64,000 nucleotides of DNA from Lacticaseibacillus songhuajiangensis. Its GTDB lineage: Bacteria > Bacillota > Bacilli > Lactobacillales > Lactobacillaceae. Under the pieces are notes generated by a model. It ran no database searches, was not told the origin of the DNA, and worked only from the letters and a program-made list of their open reading frames with translations. Positions 43,942-52,249 of this stretch are shown one piece after another (the first letter of the stretch is position 1; every line of letters starts with the position of its first letter). The position numbers were made by a program, and so were the translations under genes. The DNA lies in NCBI RefSeq assembly GCF_003946025.1, contig NZ_RHNR01000001.1, positions 1 through 64,000 of the forward strand, in the 5' to 3' direction.

Positions 43942-44760
43942 TCAGGCGGCCATTTGGCTCGTAAGTGTTGCAATTTCAACTTGTAAGGGGATCTGGTAGC
44001 CCAGTGAACTATGAATTCTCTTCCTATTGTAGAAAGCGTGAAAGGATTCCATTGGCGCATTATCATACGGACAACCCTTACGGCTGTATGAGTGGCGGAT
44101 ATGTAGTTCAGTTAAACGTTGATTGTAATCATCGCTGGTATACTGTGATCCTAAATCCGTATGGATAATCAGGTCCCCAGTAATGGTTCGATTTTTAACC
44201 GCGCTTTCCAGGTTCTTTAAGACTAAATCAGTATACCCCTTTTTTGAGAACGAATAGCCGATAATCCGTCGTGAGTGCAGGTCCATGATGGTTGATAAGT
44301 AACACCAGCCATTACGCTTCGTTTGAATATAGGTCATATCAGCGGTCCATTTTTGATTTAAACCAGTGGTCGAGAAATCCTGCTTAAGCAAGTTGGGACG
44401 CTGTTCAACCTTGGTTTTGGAAGCCGAAGCCGCTTTCCATTTATTGACGGTAACGGAGTGGATATCCAGTTCCTTCATGAGCCGGGAAATCCGTCTTGGG
44501 CTGCACCGACGCTGCAGTGGTTGAAGTTCCAGATTCAATTCATGGTGGATCTTCATAACGCCGTATCGCTGCTTGAATTCCGCAAAGATCCGCAGAATCC
44601 GTTGTTTTAAGTCCTCATCTTCGGCCCGGCGTTTTTAAGGCTTTGGGGATCGATAACGATAATAGTGAGCTCTGGAAACACCGAGGATTCGGCACATCTT
44701 AGTTACCTGGTGGTTATGGCTTTCTTGGTGAATGTAATCAAAAATATTGGTTACTTCTGC
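43942..44760 (-). pseudogene. IS3-family orfB transposase with nonsense codon and internal deletion
   Basis: The rve integrase core is recognisable (WTADMTYI, HTDLGSQYTS, NAPMESF). Two lesions are visible. An in-frame TAA at 44635-44637 interrupts the N-terminal region between PKP and KRRAEDEDLKQRIL. After MESF the frame jumps directly to HAFYNRKRIHSSLGY, lacking about 30 residues present between these motifs in IS3 relatives. The copy should be inactive. Confidence 0.8.
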
Positions 44761-45005
44761 GCAAGGAAGAAGCCCAGGGCTTTTTTTAGGATTTCGTTCT
44801 CCTCAGACAGGGAAGCCAGCCGCTTTTCCATCGCTTTAATTTCGTCTGGCGATTTACCGGATTGAGTTTTGGCTTGGCCCTGGATCCACTTATGAACGGT
44901 TGAATAGCCAATGCCATATTCTCTGGCCAGTTGGGCGGCTGATTCGCCTTGTTTATATAGGTTGATGATGTTTTGTTTGAATTCTTTGTGGTAACGAGTT
45001 GGCAT
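44751..45005 (-). CDS. IS3-family orfA, HTH transposase subunit
   Basis: An 84-residue protein with the HTH_Tnp_1 domain (SAAQLAREYGIGYSTVHKW) and a C-terminal leucine-zipper-like coiled coil (KRLASLSEENEILKKAL). A run of seven A followed by G near the 3' end is the usual slippery site for -1 frameshifting into orfB. The gene is intact, though its partner orfB is broken. Confidence 0.85.
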   Translation of the reverse strand: MPTRYHKEFKQNIINLYKQGESAAQLAREYGIGYSTVHKWIQGQAKTQSGKSPDEIKAMEKRLASLSEENEILKKALGFFLAQK

Positions 45006-45273
45006 GTAAAAATTTCTTCCTTTTGAGAGACGATTTATTCATTATACGCTCTCTTAAAAGTTGTCTCAGGAATCAGTTTACATCCACTTGAGCTTATTAA
45101 TCAACGACCATTAAAAATCCATCATCAACAGACTGCCATTGAAAGTTTCCGGGCTTGTTCGGATTAAACTTGTAATTTGCCTACCAAATAAATATTTCGA
45201 AATTGCTTTCATCAGCGCTCAAAAAAATTGTCTGGAAGTGTGTAGTCCGATAAATCATCAGGAGGATAACCCA

Positions 45274-45672
45274 ATGAGTAGTGAGAAAGAAGTGACGCGG
45301 ATGTTTATTCGCTATGTACAACAAGCCCTCAAAAACGAACGAATCAATCGGTACAAGGCCTCCCTTCGGCGTATTAAAGAAACGCCACTAGAGGCTTGGC
45401 TGATGGAAGAAATCGAAAATCCGTATCATCTAGATGAATTCAGGTTGACCGATGAGGAAATCAAACATCTCGAAGACTTCATCGAGAGTGAGCAATTATC
45501 AAGCGCAGTTTCCACCCTTTCCTCAACGGATAAAACGGTCTTGTATCAATATTATTATGACGAACTCAGCGATGTCGAAATTGGCAACCGTAGTGGCAAA
45601 ACAAGTCAAGGAGTAAATTATCGGCGTCAGCGTGCGCTAGAACGAATTCGGGTAGCATACACAAACCTGTAA
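45274..45672 (+). CDS. Sigma-70 family ECF-like factor of the ICE (Tn916 Orf7-like)
   Basis: A 132-residue protein with an N-terminal helical region and a C-terminal sigma region 4 helix-turn-helix (LYQYYYDELSDVEIGNRSGKTSQGVNYRRQRALERIR). Tn916 Orf7 and Orf8 have this size and position and activate transcription of the recombination and transfer genes. The ATG at 45274 has AGGAGG nine bases upstream; a longer frame from 45139 lacks such a site. The 205 bp between the IS end (45068) and this gene contain no gene that I can support. Confidence 0.82.
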   Translation: MSSEKEVTRMFIRYVQQALKNERINRYKASLRRIKETPLEAWLMEEIENPYHLDEFRLTDEEIKHLEDFIESEQLSSAVSTLSSTDKTVLYQYYYDELSDVEIGNRSGKTSQGVNYRRQRALERIRVAYTNL

Positions 45673-45692
45673 TGGATGTGGAGGTATATTCG

Positions 45693-45944
45693 ATGCATTA
45701 CTCAAAGATCGATAACCTAGTACCGGTTATTTTAGCAGTTCAGGAGGACGATAACGACGCTATTACCCTATTGCTTGAATTATTTGGTCGTGATATTGAC
45801 TATGAGGCTAGATACGGGCAACGGCATATTGATCCGGATTTAAGACAGGAGCTTCAAATCAAACTGATCTACATTGCAAAGTGTTTCGATGTTGAAAAGC
45901 ACCTTGCAATGCCTTCACAAAGAAACGGTCAGAAAAAAACATGA
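45693..45944 (+). CDS. Helix-turn-helix conjugative element regulator (Tn916 Orf8-like)
   Basis: An 83-residue, mostly helical protein with an acidic middle (QEDDNDAITLLLELFG) and a basic end. Its position directly after the sigma factor corresponds to Tn916 Orf8, and the 'LQIKLIYIAKCFD' helix fits the helix_conj-type pattern. The ATG at 45693 has GGAGG upstream and is preferred to 45672. A terminator follows the gene. Confidence 0.7.
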   Translation: MHYSKIDNLVPVILAVQEDDNDAITLLLELFGRDIDYEARYGQRHIDPDLRQELQIKLIYIAKCFDVEKHLAMPSQRNGQKKT

Positions 45945-45972
45945 CTTTTTTCGCCAATCTCTTTCATTTCCA

Positions 45973-46012
45973 CCCGCTTTCGTTGTCTGTATATAACGAA
46001 GCGGGTTTTTAA
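45973..46012 (+). terminator. Intrinsic terminator after the regulator genes
   Basis: CCCGCTTTCGTT and AACGAAGCGGG form a strong stem with a short loop, followed by TTTTTAATT. It ends the sigma factor/regulator transcript. Confidence 0.88.
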
Positions 46013-46043
46013 TTGCCGCCGACGCTCTTTGAAAACTGAATAG

Positions 46044-46198
46044 CATCATTCAGCAACGAAGGCTCCACAACGCCATGACCTCTCACGAGCGAGCGATTAA
46101 CCCAGTGAGCCGGACACTTGCACGTCACCCTGACGAAACAAGGGAGAAAGGCTCTACTTGAGATCCTCGATAGCCGGTTGGAACCGGGCTGAATGATG
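46044..46198 (+). ncRNA. Candidate structured RNA upstream of the DUF3173-integrase genes
   Basis: CATCATTCAGC (46044-46054) pairs perfectly with GCTGAATGATG (46188-46198), closing a 155-base region. Inside are the hairpins CGTCA-ccc-TGACG (around 46124-46136) and CCGGTT-gg-AACCGG (46174-46187). The 360-bp gap between the regulator gene and the DUF3173 gene is otherwise non-coding. It may be a regulatory RNA or leader for excision genes. The strand is assumed from the neighbouring genes. Confidence 0.5.
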
Positions 46199-46302
46199 AC
46201 GAATCACTTTATTATTTTTTGCACTAGGTATTGTTGCACGTAACTTTTGGATGGTAGACTGGAGCATCGGTACGATCCGTGCTCCCCAGAAAGGAGAAGA
46301 AT

Positions 46303-46551
46303 ATGGTTCACGTGATCACGATGACGAAACACGAACTGATTGCTCTTGGGTATGGTGCCTCACGCGCACAGGACATTATCAGACGTGCCAAGCTCCTGAT
46401 GGTGCGCAAAGGTGTTCCCTACTACAAAAGCCCAAAGCTCGGACGCGTACCGGTAACTGCTGTTGAAGAAATACTGGGTCTCCAAATTAGCACGCGCACG
46501 TTGGCGGAACTCGCCAAAACCATGCACTCCGAAGCATCAAAGGAGAAATAA
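46303..46551 (+). CDS. xis: DUF3173 excisionase-like protein
   Basis: An 82-residue basic protein with a helix-turn-helix: LGYGASRAQDIIRRAKLLMV followed by GVPYYKSPKLGRVPVTAVEEILG. This is the DUF3173 pattern found directly upstream of Tn916/Tn5801-type integrase genes in many ICEs, where it probably acts as recombination directionality factor. The ATG at 46303 has AAAGGAG upstream. It ends two bases before the integrase gene, so they are co-translated. Confidence 0.85.
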   Translation: MVHVITMTKHELIALGYGASRAQDIIRRAKLLMVRKGVPYYKSPKLGRVPVTAVEEILGLQISTRTLAELAKTMHSEASKEK

Positions 46552-46553
46552 AC

Positions 46554-47747
46554 ATGGCTACAACTAAAGACCCAATCAAAACACGCAAGAATGGTACTTT
46601 CTACTTCCGAGCCTACCTCGGTGTTGATCCAAAGACAGGCGAGAAAATCCAGAAGCAGGTTGGTGGATTCACGACCCGTCGTGATGCACGCAAAGCCTAC
46701 AAGGAAATGGTTGGTGGCGGTGTAGAGGAAGTTGTCAAGGAACGTGACCAACAACACATTCAATTCAAACAATTCTGGGAAGAATTCTTTCTTCCGTGGT
46801 ACAAGAACCAAGTCAAGCCGCAAACCTTCGACAGTCGGCGTTCCAGTTTGAAGCACTTCAAGATGTTTGAGCACATGTACATGGACAAGATTAAGCCGGT
46901 GGACATACAGAAATGGCAGAACCAAATGACCTGTCAAGTAAGTAAAAGTTACACCCGCTTAGTCCAATGCATGCTATCGCGCGTCTTTCAACGAGCCATT
47001 GTACTCGGTTTCATGAACGAGAACCCCACCAAGACCGTCGGCAACGTTAAGAAAGTGAAGAACCAAGTGGACTTCTGGACGAAGGAAGAATTCGAGGCGG
47101 TTATCAAAACCTTCTATATCAAAGACTTCTACCAGCACTTCTGCTTCTTCACCTTGTGGTTCCTATTTATGACTGGTATGCGTATCGGTGAAGCGACAGC
47201 CCTGCAATGGGACGACATCGACTTTGAGGAAGGTACGGTTCGGATTAACAAGACGCTGTGGTTACGCAGCTACACGAACTACTCCTTCTCCACACCGAAG
47301 ACCAAGGCCAGCAACCGTACGATTCCACTGGACGCAAAAACGCTTGAGCTTCTCTCCGATTGGAAGGAAGCACAAGCACTTGAGTGTAAAACTGATTTTG
47401 TTCTATCGTTCAACGGCGTTCCTACTCGCCGGGATCTGGTCATGCGAATCATCAACCGGCATGCAGCTCTGGCAGGAGTACATCGCATCCGCGTTCATGC
47501 TTTACGGCATTCACATGCTTCGCTATTGATCAGTCTGGGTGAGAACCCACTGGTGATTAAAGAACGCCTCGGCCACGAAGATATTCAGACGACGCTCGGA
47601 ACTTACGGGCATTTATATCCGAATATGAACTTTGAGGCCGCCAACCGGCTGAATGGTCTAGTCGAAATTTCGACCGCTAAATCAGACGTGGCGCAGGTTC
47701 AAAACAACGGAGTTACCGCTGGACTTGCACCAGAAGTTGCACGATAG
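46554..47747 (+). CDS. int: Tyrosine recombinase (ICE integrase)
   Basis: A 397-residue phage-type integrase. It has an N-terminal arm-binding domain (TFYFRAYLGVDPKTGEK), a SAM-like core-binding domain (about 70-170) and a catalytic domain with Arg in TGMRIGEA (about 211), HALRH (about 315) and the nucleophilic Tyr in TLGTYGHLYP (about 351). It inserts and excises the element at the guaA 3' end; the length fits Tn916 and Tn5801 integrases. The gene ends 65 bp before the guaA stop, and its last codons overlap the arm-type repeats. Confidence 0.95.
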   Translation: MATTKDPIKTRKNGTFYFRAYLGVDPKTGEKIQKQVGGFTTRRDARKAYKEMVGGGVEEVVKERDQQHIQFKQFWEEFFLPWYKNQVKPQTFDSRRSSLKHFKMFEHMYMDKIKPVDIQKWQNQMTCQVSKSYTRLVQCMLSRVFQRAIVLGFMNENPTKTVGNVKKVKNQVDFWTKEEFEAVIKTFYIKDFYQHFCFFTLWFLFMTGMRIGEATALQWDDIDFEEGTVRINKTLWLRSYTNYSFSTPKTKASNRTIPLDAKTLELLSDWKEAQALECKTDFVLSFNGVPTRRDLVMRIINRHAALAGVHRIRVHALRHSHASLLISLGENPLVIKERLGHEDIQTTLGTYGHLYPNMNFEAANRLNGLVEISTAKSDVAQVQNNGVTAGLAPEVAR

Positions 47748-47755
47748 TTGCACGA
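47735..47755. repeat. Tandem AGTTGCACGA repeats, probable integrase arm sites at the right end
   Basis: AGTTGCACGA occurs at 47735-47744 and 47746-47755, with a partial copy CTTGCACCA at 47724. The same unit forms the palindrome at 8604-8622 near the left end. Confidence 0.65.
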
Positions 47756-47811
47756 ACGGGTTAGACAGTCATCAAAACGTTGATATAACGGCATTTATAA
47801 GCCGATTCTGT

Positions 47812-49368
47812 CTATTCCCATTCCACAGTTGCCGGTGGCTTACTCGTAATATCGTAAACTACGCGGTTGATGTGGCCACATTCATTAACGATGCGGGCAG
47901 AGATCTTCTGCAGCACATCCCAATCGATGCGGGCGAAGTCGGCGGTCATACCGTCGATGGAAGTGATGGCACGGATGGCGATGGTGTACTCGTAAGTACG
48001 ACCGTCACCCATGACCCCAACGGACTTGAAGCCAGGCAGAACGGTGAAGTACTGCCAGATGGAGCTGTCGAGGCCGTTCTTCTTGATTTCGTCACGGAGG
48101 ATGGCGTCGGATTCGCGCACGATTTCGAGCTTATCCTTGGTAACTTCACCAATCACACGGATACCCAGGCCAGGACCAGGGAATGGCTGGCGCCAAACGA
48201 GTTCGTGCGGAATACCCAGCTTTTCACCGAGTTCACGGGCTTCATCCTTGAACAGCTTGTTCAGCGGTTCGATGAGCTTGAACTTCAGGTCTTCTGGGAG
48301 GCCACCAACGTTGTGGTGGCTCTTGATGGTCTGGGCAGTATCGGTCCCAGACTCAACAACGTCAGTGTACAGTGTGCCCTGGGCGAGGTATTCGATGCCC
48401 TTGAGCTTGGCCGCTTCGGCGTTGAAGACTTCGATGAAGTCGCGGCCAATAATTTTGCGCTTCTTCTCGGGGTCGGTCACGCCAGCCAAGTCGCCGAGGA
48501 AGCGGTCGGATGCGTCGACCTTGATGATCTTCACACCCAGGCCTTTGCCAAGGCTGTCCATCACCTGCTTAGCTTCGTCCTTGCGCAGCAGACCGTGGTC
48601 AACGAAGATACAGGTCAGCTGGTCGCCGATTGCCTTGTTGAGCAGTGCGGCAACAACGGAGGAGTCAACACCACCGGAGAGGCCGAGGAGCACTTGCTTG
48701 TCGCCAACTTCGGCGCGGATGGCCTTGATCTGGTCGTCAATGAAGTCGGCCATGGTCCAGTTAGCTTCGGCGCCGCAGACATCGAAGGCAAAATGCTTGA
48801 GGATTTCGTGACCGTACTTGGTGTTCTGCACTTCGGCGTGGAACTGGATACCGTAGAACTTGCGCTTGTCGTCAGCCATGCCGGCGATTGGGCAGTTCTT
48901 GGAAGTAGCCGTCACCACGAAGCCGTCAGGTGCCTGGCGAACAAGGTCACCATGGCTCATCCAAACGGGCTGGGTAGCTGGCAAGTCCTTGAACAGGATT
49001 GGGTTGGTATCCTCGTTGATGTTGATGTCGACGTGGCCGTATTCACGGTTGTCGGCAGCTTCAACGCGGCCACCGGCGAGTTCCTTAGCCATCAGCTGCA
49101 TGCCGTAGCACACACCGAGGATTGGAATGCCGAGTTCAAAAAGTTCTGGGTCAACGCCAAGTGCACCCTCGTCGTAAACGGAGTTCGGACCGCCGGAGAA
49201 GATAATCCCCTTAGGTGCGATCTCCCGAACTTCAGCGGCACTAATTGTGTGGGGCTTCAGTTCCGAGTAGATACCGAATTCACGAATCCGGCGGGTGATG
49301 AGCTGGTTGTACTGACTACCGTAGTCGAGGACGATAATCTTGTCGTAATCCTTGTTCGCAGTTGCCAA
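47812..49368 (-). CDS. guaA: GMP synthase, glutamine-hydrolysing
   Basis: A 518-residue enzyme that converts XMP, glutamine and ATP to GMP. An N-terminal class I glutamine amidotransferase domain has the nucleophile Cys in GVCYGMQ and His in FHAEV. The ATP pyrophosphatase domain has the P-loop LSGGVDSS, and the C terminus is the dimerisation domain ending ATVEWE. The start is the TTG at 49368, preceded by AAGGAG; the longer frame from 49395 would place this site inside the coding region. The coding sequence is intact despite the ICE at its last codons. The 200 bp upstream hold a possible TACAAT -10 box but no recognisable purine riboswitch. Confidence 0.97.
   Translation of the reverse strand: MATANKDYDKIIVLDYGSQYNQLITRRIREFGIYSELKPHTISAAEVREIAPKGIIFSGGPNSVYDEGALGVDPELFELGIPILGVCYGMQLMAKELAGGRVEAADNREYGHVDININEDTNPILFKDLPATQPVWMSHGDLVRQAPDGFVVTATSKNCPIAGMADDKRKFYGIQFHAEVQNTKYGHEILKHFAFDVCGAEANWTMADFIDDQIKAIRAEVGDKQVLLGLSGGVDSSVVAALLNKAIGDQLTCIFVDHGLLRKDEAKQVMDSLGKGLGVKIIKVDASDRFLGDLAGVTDPEKKRKIIGRDFIEVFNAEAAKLKGIEYLAQGTLYTDVVESGTDTAQTIKSHHNVGGLPEDLKFKLIEPLNKLFKDEARELGEKLGIPHELVWRQPFPGPGLGIRVIGEVTKDKLEIVRESDAILRDEIKKNGLDSSIWQYFTVLPGFKSVGVMGDGRTYEYTIAIRAITSIDGMTADFARIDWDVLQKISARIVNECGHINRVVYDITSKPPATVEWE
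47813..47823. other. Right attachment core of the ICE, within the guaA 3' end
   Basis: TATTCCCATTC, the complement of the last codons of guaA plus part of its stop (GAATGGGAATA). Identical to 8489-8499. Confidence 0.85.
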
Positions 49369-49568
49369 CGTTTCACACTCCTTATACTTTTGCATTAAGT
49401 TTAACGGTCTTCACGGGCATGGTCAACACGCCGGCAAAATGGAAACGGGACCAATTAGAATCCGCTGGGCCGAACGTCATTTGAGAGGCATATTTGCTAA
49501 TTATTGGGCCATATTGTATGCCGTGAACAACATTAAACGTTACCCACAGTCGCTCAAAAACAGTACGC

Positions 49569-50033
49569 TTAAAAAGGTGCGATATCTGGACTCAATTGAT
49601 CGTGAATCATTTGGTTCAGGCGTTCAATCACAACACCGGCATCAGCATTGATTGCACCTTCTGCAGATAATTGATCAGCGAAGACGTTTGCGCGCAGCCA
49701 CTTCACACCGCCGTTTGCAAACGCGGAGAATTCGCTATAAATACGCATCGTCTCCTTGCCATCCGTCATATCCTCAACCGTTACATCAGGTAGATTTAAA
49801 GCAAACCCATACAGGAGATTTTGCTGCAGAGAAGAAAAATAACTAGGGCGGAATTCTTTCCCCTTGGTGTCCTGCGAAGGAATACTCATGCCGTTACGAT
49901 ATCCCAGAATCAAGAACAAGAAATACGCATCTCCGGTGGTCATGCCAATTTCATTTTGTGTTAATGCGCTGTAATCAGCAGCATAGCGACTATCAGTTTT
50001 GACATCAACTTTCCCATCAAACAAACTAGCCAT
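49569..50033 (-). CDS. Unrecognised 154-residue protein, last gene of the DndD-like operon
   Basis: No family recognised. It is an alpha/beta protein with a hydrophobic helix in the first third (AYFLFLILGY), QDTKGKEFRPSYF, and several acidic stretches. The ATG at 50033 has GAGG upstream and overlaps the ATPase gene by 8 bp; an in-frame GTG at 50042 is possible. Its position after a DndD-like ATPase recalls DndE, yet its length and motifs do not match the DndE sequences I know. It may be the small partner that docks on the ATPase (inference). Confidence 0.65.
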   Translation of the reverse strand: MASLFDGKVDVKTDSRYAADYSALTQNEIGMTTGDAYFLFLILGYRNGMSIPSQDTKGKEFRPSYFSSLQQNLLYGFALNLPDVTVEDMTDGKETMRIYSEFSAFANGGVKWLRANVFADQLSAEGAINADAGVVIERLNQMIHDQLSPDIAPF

Positions 50034-52068
50034 TATTTTCACCTCGTAACTCTAGCAGTGTTAAGTCAGCTACTGGATTAATTGTTGTACTCCCGTTTAC
50101 ATTAAGAAGTTGATAAGTAGTACCAACACAACCCTTCTGCAAAAATTGATCGCGCTCAGCACTGGTAAACTCTGTATCGGTTAACAGCAAGACCCACTGC
50201 TGTGTCAGTGTCGGGATCACATCAATCAATCGGTCACGATTATCTCCGTCAATTCGTGCAAAAGGCGTGTCCATAAATAATGGAAAGGCCATCTCACTGC
50301 GACCGTTAGCTGCAATTTGCGCAAGTGCCATAATGAAAGCCAAGGAAAGTATCTGTTTCTCACCTTGGGACAAGTCATTAGCCAATTCGCGATGGTTCTG
50401 ATTGTAGACTTTAATTTGGTAATCAGTCGTAATCTCCACGCTATCAATCAGCTGCTGATCCTTAGCTGCAATCAATTGTTTGAACAAGTTCAATGTACGC
50501 GTTTGCAGCTCTACTCGAGAAGCATCACTATAATCTTGAAGAATTGTTGTGAGTGCTGATTCCATCTTGCCCATCAATTCAGTTGACTGAAACTGTTGCT
50601 GAAGCTCATTATTCGTTGCAGCGCGACGCGTAAGTTGATCGTTCAGTTCTTTCTCTTCTTTTTCCAGTTCGGGCTGCTGCACTTCAAGATTATGTCTACG
50701 GTTCTTAAATTCGCCCAAATCTTGCGAAATACGGTTGACCGCAGTTGCCAAGCCCTGAAACTCTTCAATTTCATTGGTATCAGCATGAAGCTGATTTCTC
50801 ATGCTGTCTAAATCACCACGCTGCTTACGGTAATTCTGTGAGTCTTCGGCGTAATCCCGCATCGCTTTGTCTTGATCGGCAATAAAGGTATCACGGTGCT
50901 GCGTTACTTCGGCGATACCCTGTTCGATGCTAGTTAAAAATCCCGTGGACTGTGAGTATTTAAACAGACGCAATAACTCTTGCACATGATTCTGTGCTTG
51001 ATCATCATCTACCAGCGCATGCCCGCACAAGGCGCAAACGCCGTCTTGCAAACTCTGTTCCAAGATGTACTTGGGAATGTTGTCATTACTGCTGCTGCGT
51101 AAGGCTTCAACCTGCTGACTAATATCAGGAATTACAGCTTCAAAAAGTTGTGCTGCACCCGGTTTAATCATGTGCGTCATATTTTCTTGGCGTTGCGTTA
51201 AAATTTTTTCCTGTTGCTGCAGATTTGTTTGCATGTGCTCAATTTTTTCCACGAGCTCACGCGTTGCAGTGCTGTCCTTGAAAGCAGCTTGCTTTTCATT
51301 CAGTTCTGCTTCCGCATTAGCAATTTCATCATTAATACTATGCAACTGATCTTTGTTACTCTGTAATCGAGATGCTATCTTCTCAATTTTTTGTTGCAAA
51401 TCCTTTGTTTGACTATCTTGAGCAGCCTTTTGAACTTCACGCTGCAACCGATTGTGCATCTTCTTAAGCATGTCGCGTCCAGACTCGAGATCCTGCACTT
51501 GCAGTAGTTGATAGATCCCAGTTTTGACGCTATCTCGAACATTGCTGTTTCCCAAATCGGCTAAAATCTGCAAGCTTTCAGCATCAAAGAAAAAGAACTC
51601 GCGAATATCTTTACGAATAATTGCCTCAATTTTTTGATTAACAACTAAGACATCCGTGATCAGCTGTGGCTCCTGACCGGCTAGCGTGACATTCAATTCA
51701 CACCGCTGCTTATTTGCGGGTTCTTGATAATAATTCCGCCCGTCAAAACGCCCGCGCACTTCACGCGTAATGGTATACTCACCACCGCCATGCGTGAAAC
51801 TCAAGCGGACTCTAGCACTCGTGGGTCGACCATTAGCTTGACGCATGGCATCTTCATTAATCAAATGGATCGCGGCATCCGGAGCATCCTGACTTAGATG
51901 TATGTCTCCAAACAATGCGAACAGCACCGCTCGAAAAATACCAGTTTTACCAGCACCATTTTGTCCCATTATGATTGTCACATTCTGGTGATCGTCTGAC
52001 GCAAATTTTAATGTCTGTTCACCGCTGAACTGACGAAAATTTCTCATGCTTAACTGTTTAATCTTCAT
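50026..52068 (-). CDS. DndD-like SMC/Rad50-type ATPase with CxxC hook
   Basis: A 680-residue protein with split ABC-type ATPase halves around a coiled coil. Walker A GQNGAGKT is at residues 35-42. A long coiled coil (about 200-300 and 360-530) is interrupted by CALC at 345-348, a zinc-hook-like motif. The signature LSQGEKQ lies near 563 and the Walker B/D-loop MDTPFARID near 600, then LLLTDTEF. The block 'LSxGEkq...DTPxxRiD...LLtdTEF' is closest to DndD, which works in DNA phosphorothioation and related defence complexes. No dndA, dndB or dndC is adjacent. The start overlaps the small upstream gene by 11 bp. Confidence 0.85.
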   Translation of the reverse strand: MKIKQLSMRNFRQFSGEQTLKFASDDHQNVTIIMGQNGAGKTGIFRAVLFALFGDIHLSQDAPDAAIHLINEDAMRQANGRPTSARVRLSFTHGGGEYTITREVRGRFDGRNYYQEPANKQRCELNVTLAGQEPQLITDVLVVNQKIEAIIRKDIREFFFFDAESLQILADLGNSNVRDSVKTGIYQLLQVQDLESGRDMLKKMHNRLQREVQKAAQDSQTKDLQQKIEKIASRLQSNKDQLHSINDEIANAEAELNEKQAAFKDSTATRELVEKIEHMQTNLQQQEKILTQRQENMTHMIKPGAAQLFEAVIPDISQQVEALRSSSNDNIPKYILEQSLQDGVCALCGHALVDDDQAQNHVQELLRLFKYSQSTGFLTSIEQGIAEVTQHRDTFIADQDKAMRDYAEDSQNYRKQRGDLDSMRNQLHADTNEIEEFQGLATAVNRISQDLGEFKNRRHNLEVQQPELEKEEKELNDQLTRRAATNNELQQQFQSTELMGKMESALTTILQDYSDASRVELQTRTLNLFKQLIAAKDQQLIDSVEITTDYQIKVYNQNHRELANDLSQGEKQILSLAFIMALAQIAANGRSEMAFPLFMDTPFARIDGDNRDRLIDVIPTLTQQWVLLLTDTEFTSAERDQFLQKGCVGTTYQLLNVNGSTTINPVADLTLLELRGENNG

Positions 52069-52249
52069 GATCTTGCCCCGCTAACTGTTTGCGAATTGCT
52101 AATTCCACCCGTTGCTGAATTTCTTGATTTGAGTAACGCTCCTGGGCTTGGTTAGCAATAGCCTCGAGTAAGACCTTTAACGGTTCACGCTGGTCCACTG
52201 GTAAGCTTTCAATTCGATTTGCAATATCACGCTGTAACATCATAGCCAT
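52058..52249 (-). CDS. Small helical protein of the DndD-like operon
   Basis: A 63-residue charged helical protein (IANRIESLPVDQREPLKVLL... QRVELAIRKQLAG) without recognised motifs. It begins inside the end of the helicase gene and ends inside the start of the ATPase gene, so it is embedded by overlaps on both sides; this is the main evidence that it is real. The ATG at 52249 is chosen; 52243 or 52240 are possible. It may bridge helicase and ATPase. Confidence 0.6.
   Translation of the reverse strand: MAMMLQRDIANRIESLPVDQREPLKVLLEAIANQAQERYSNQEIQQRVELAIRKQLAGQDHED

Larger units (their letters stand above)
43838..45068 (-). mobile_element. IS3-family insertion sequence, defective, about 1.23 kb
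   Basis: Terminal inverted repeats begin TGAGACAGATTTTAAGAGA at the left and TGAGACAACTTTTAAGAGA read from the right. It contains orfA and a broken orfB on the minus strand. The flanks show no 3-4 bp duplication (ATT versus GGA), and the regulator it entered does not resume on the other side, so adjacent DNA was lost. Confidence 0.88.
8489..47823. mobile_element. Tn5801/Tn916-superfamily integrative conjugative element at guaA, about 39.3 kb
   Basis: Gene order from left to right matches Tn916/Tn5801: orf23/orf22 YdcP proteins, orf21 FtsK, oriT, orf20 MobT, orf18 ArdA, orf17 TcpE, orf16 VirB4, orf15 VirB6-like, orf14 NlpC/P60, orf13 TcpC, an accessory segment where tet(M) sits in Tn916, then an orf7-like sigma factor, an orf8-like protein, a DUF3173 protein and integrase. 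The right end abuts the guaA stop, and an 11-bp direct repeat marks both ends. All conjugation genes appear intact. Additions are an LPXTG adhesin, an AbiE locus and a type III restriction operon. Confidence 0.88.

Noticed and set aside
46021-46045. CTTTGAAAACTGAATAGC resembling sequences found after 16S or 23S rRNA genes
   Set aside because: No rRNA or tRNA sequence lies on either side; it is part of the structured region before the DUF3173 gene.
47725-49398. A 557-codon open frame on the plus strand
   Set aside because: It lies antisense to guaA over its whole length, has no ribosome site, and its translation shows the Val/Asp/Gly-rich composition of a shadow frame.
49396-49560. Possible purine riboswitch before guaA
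   Set aside because: The conserved purine-aptamer loop sequences are absent from the leader; only a weak -10 box is visible.
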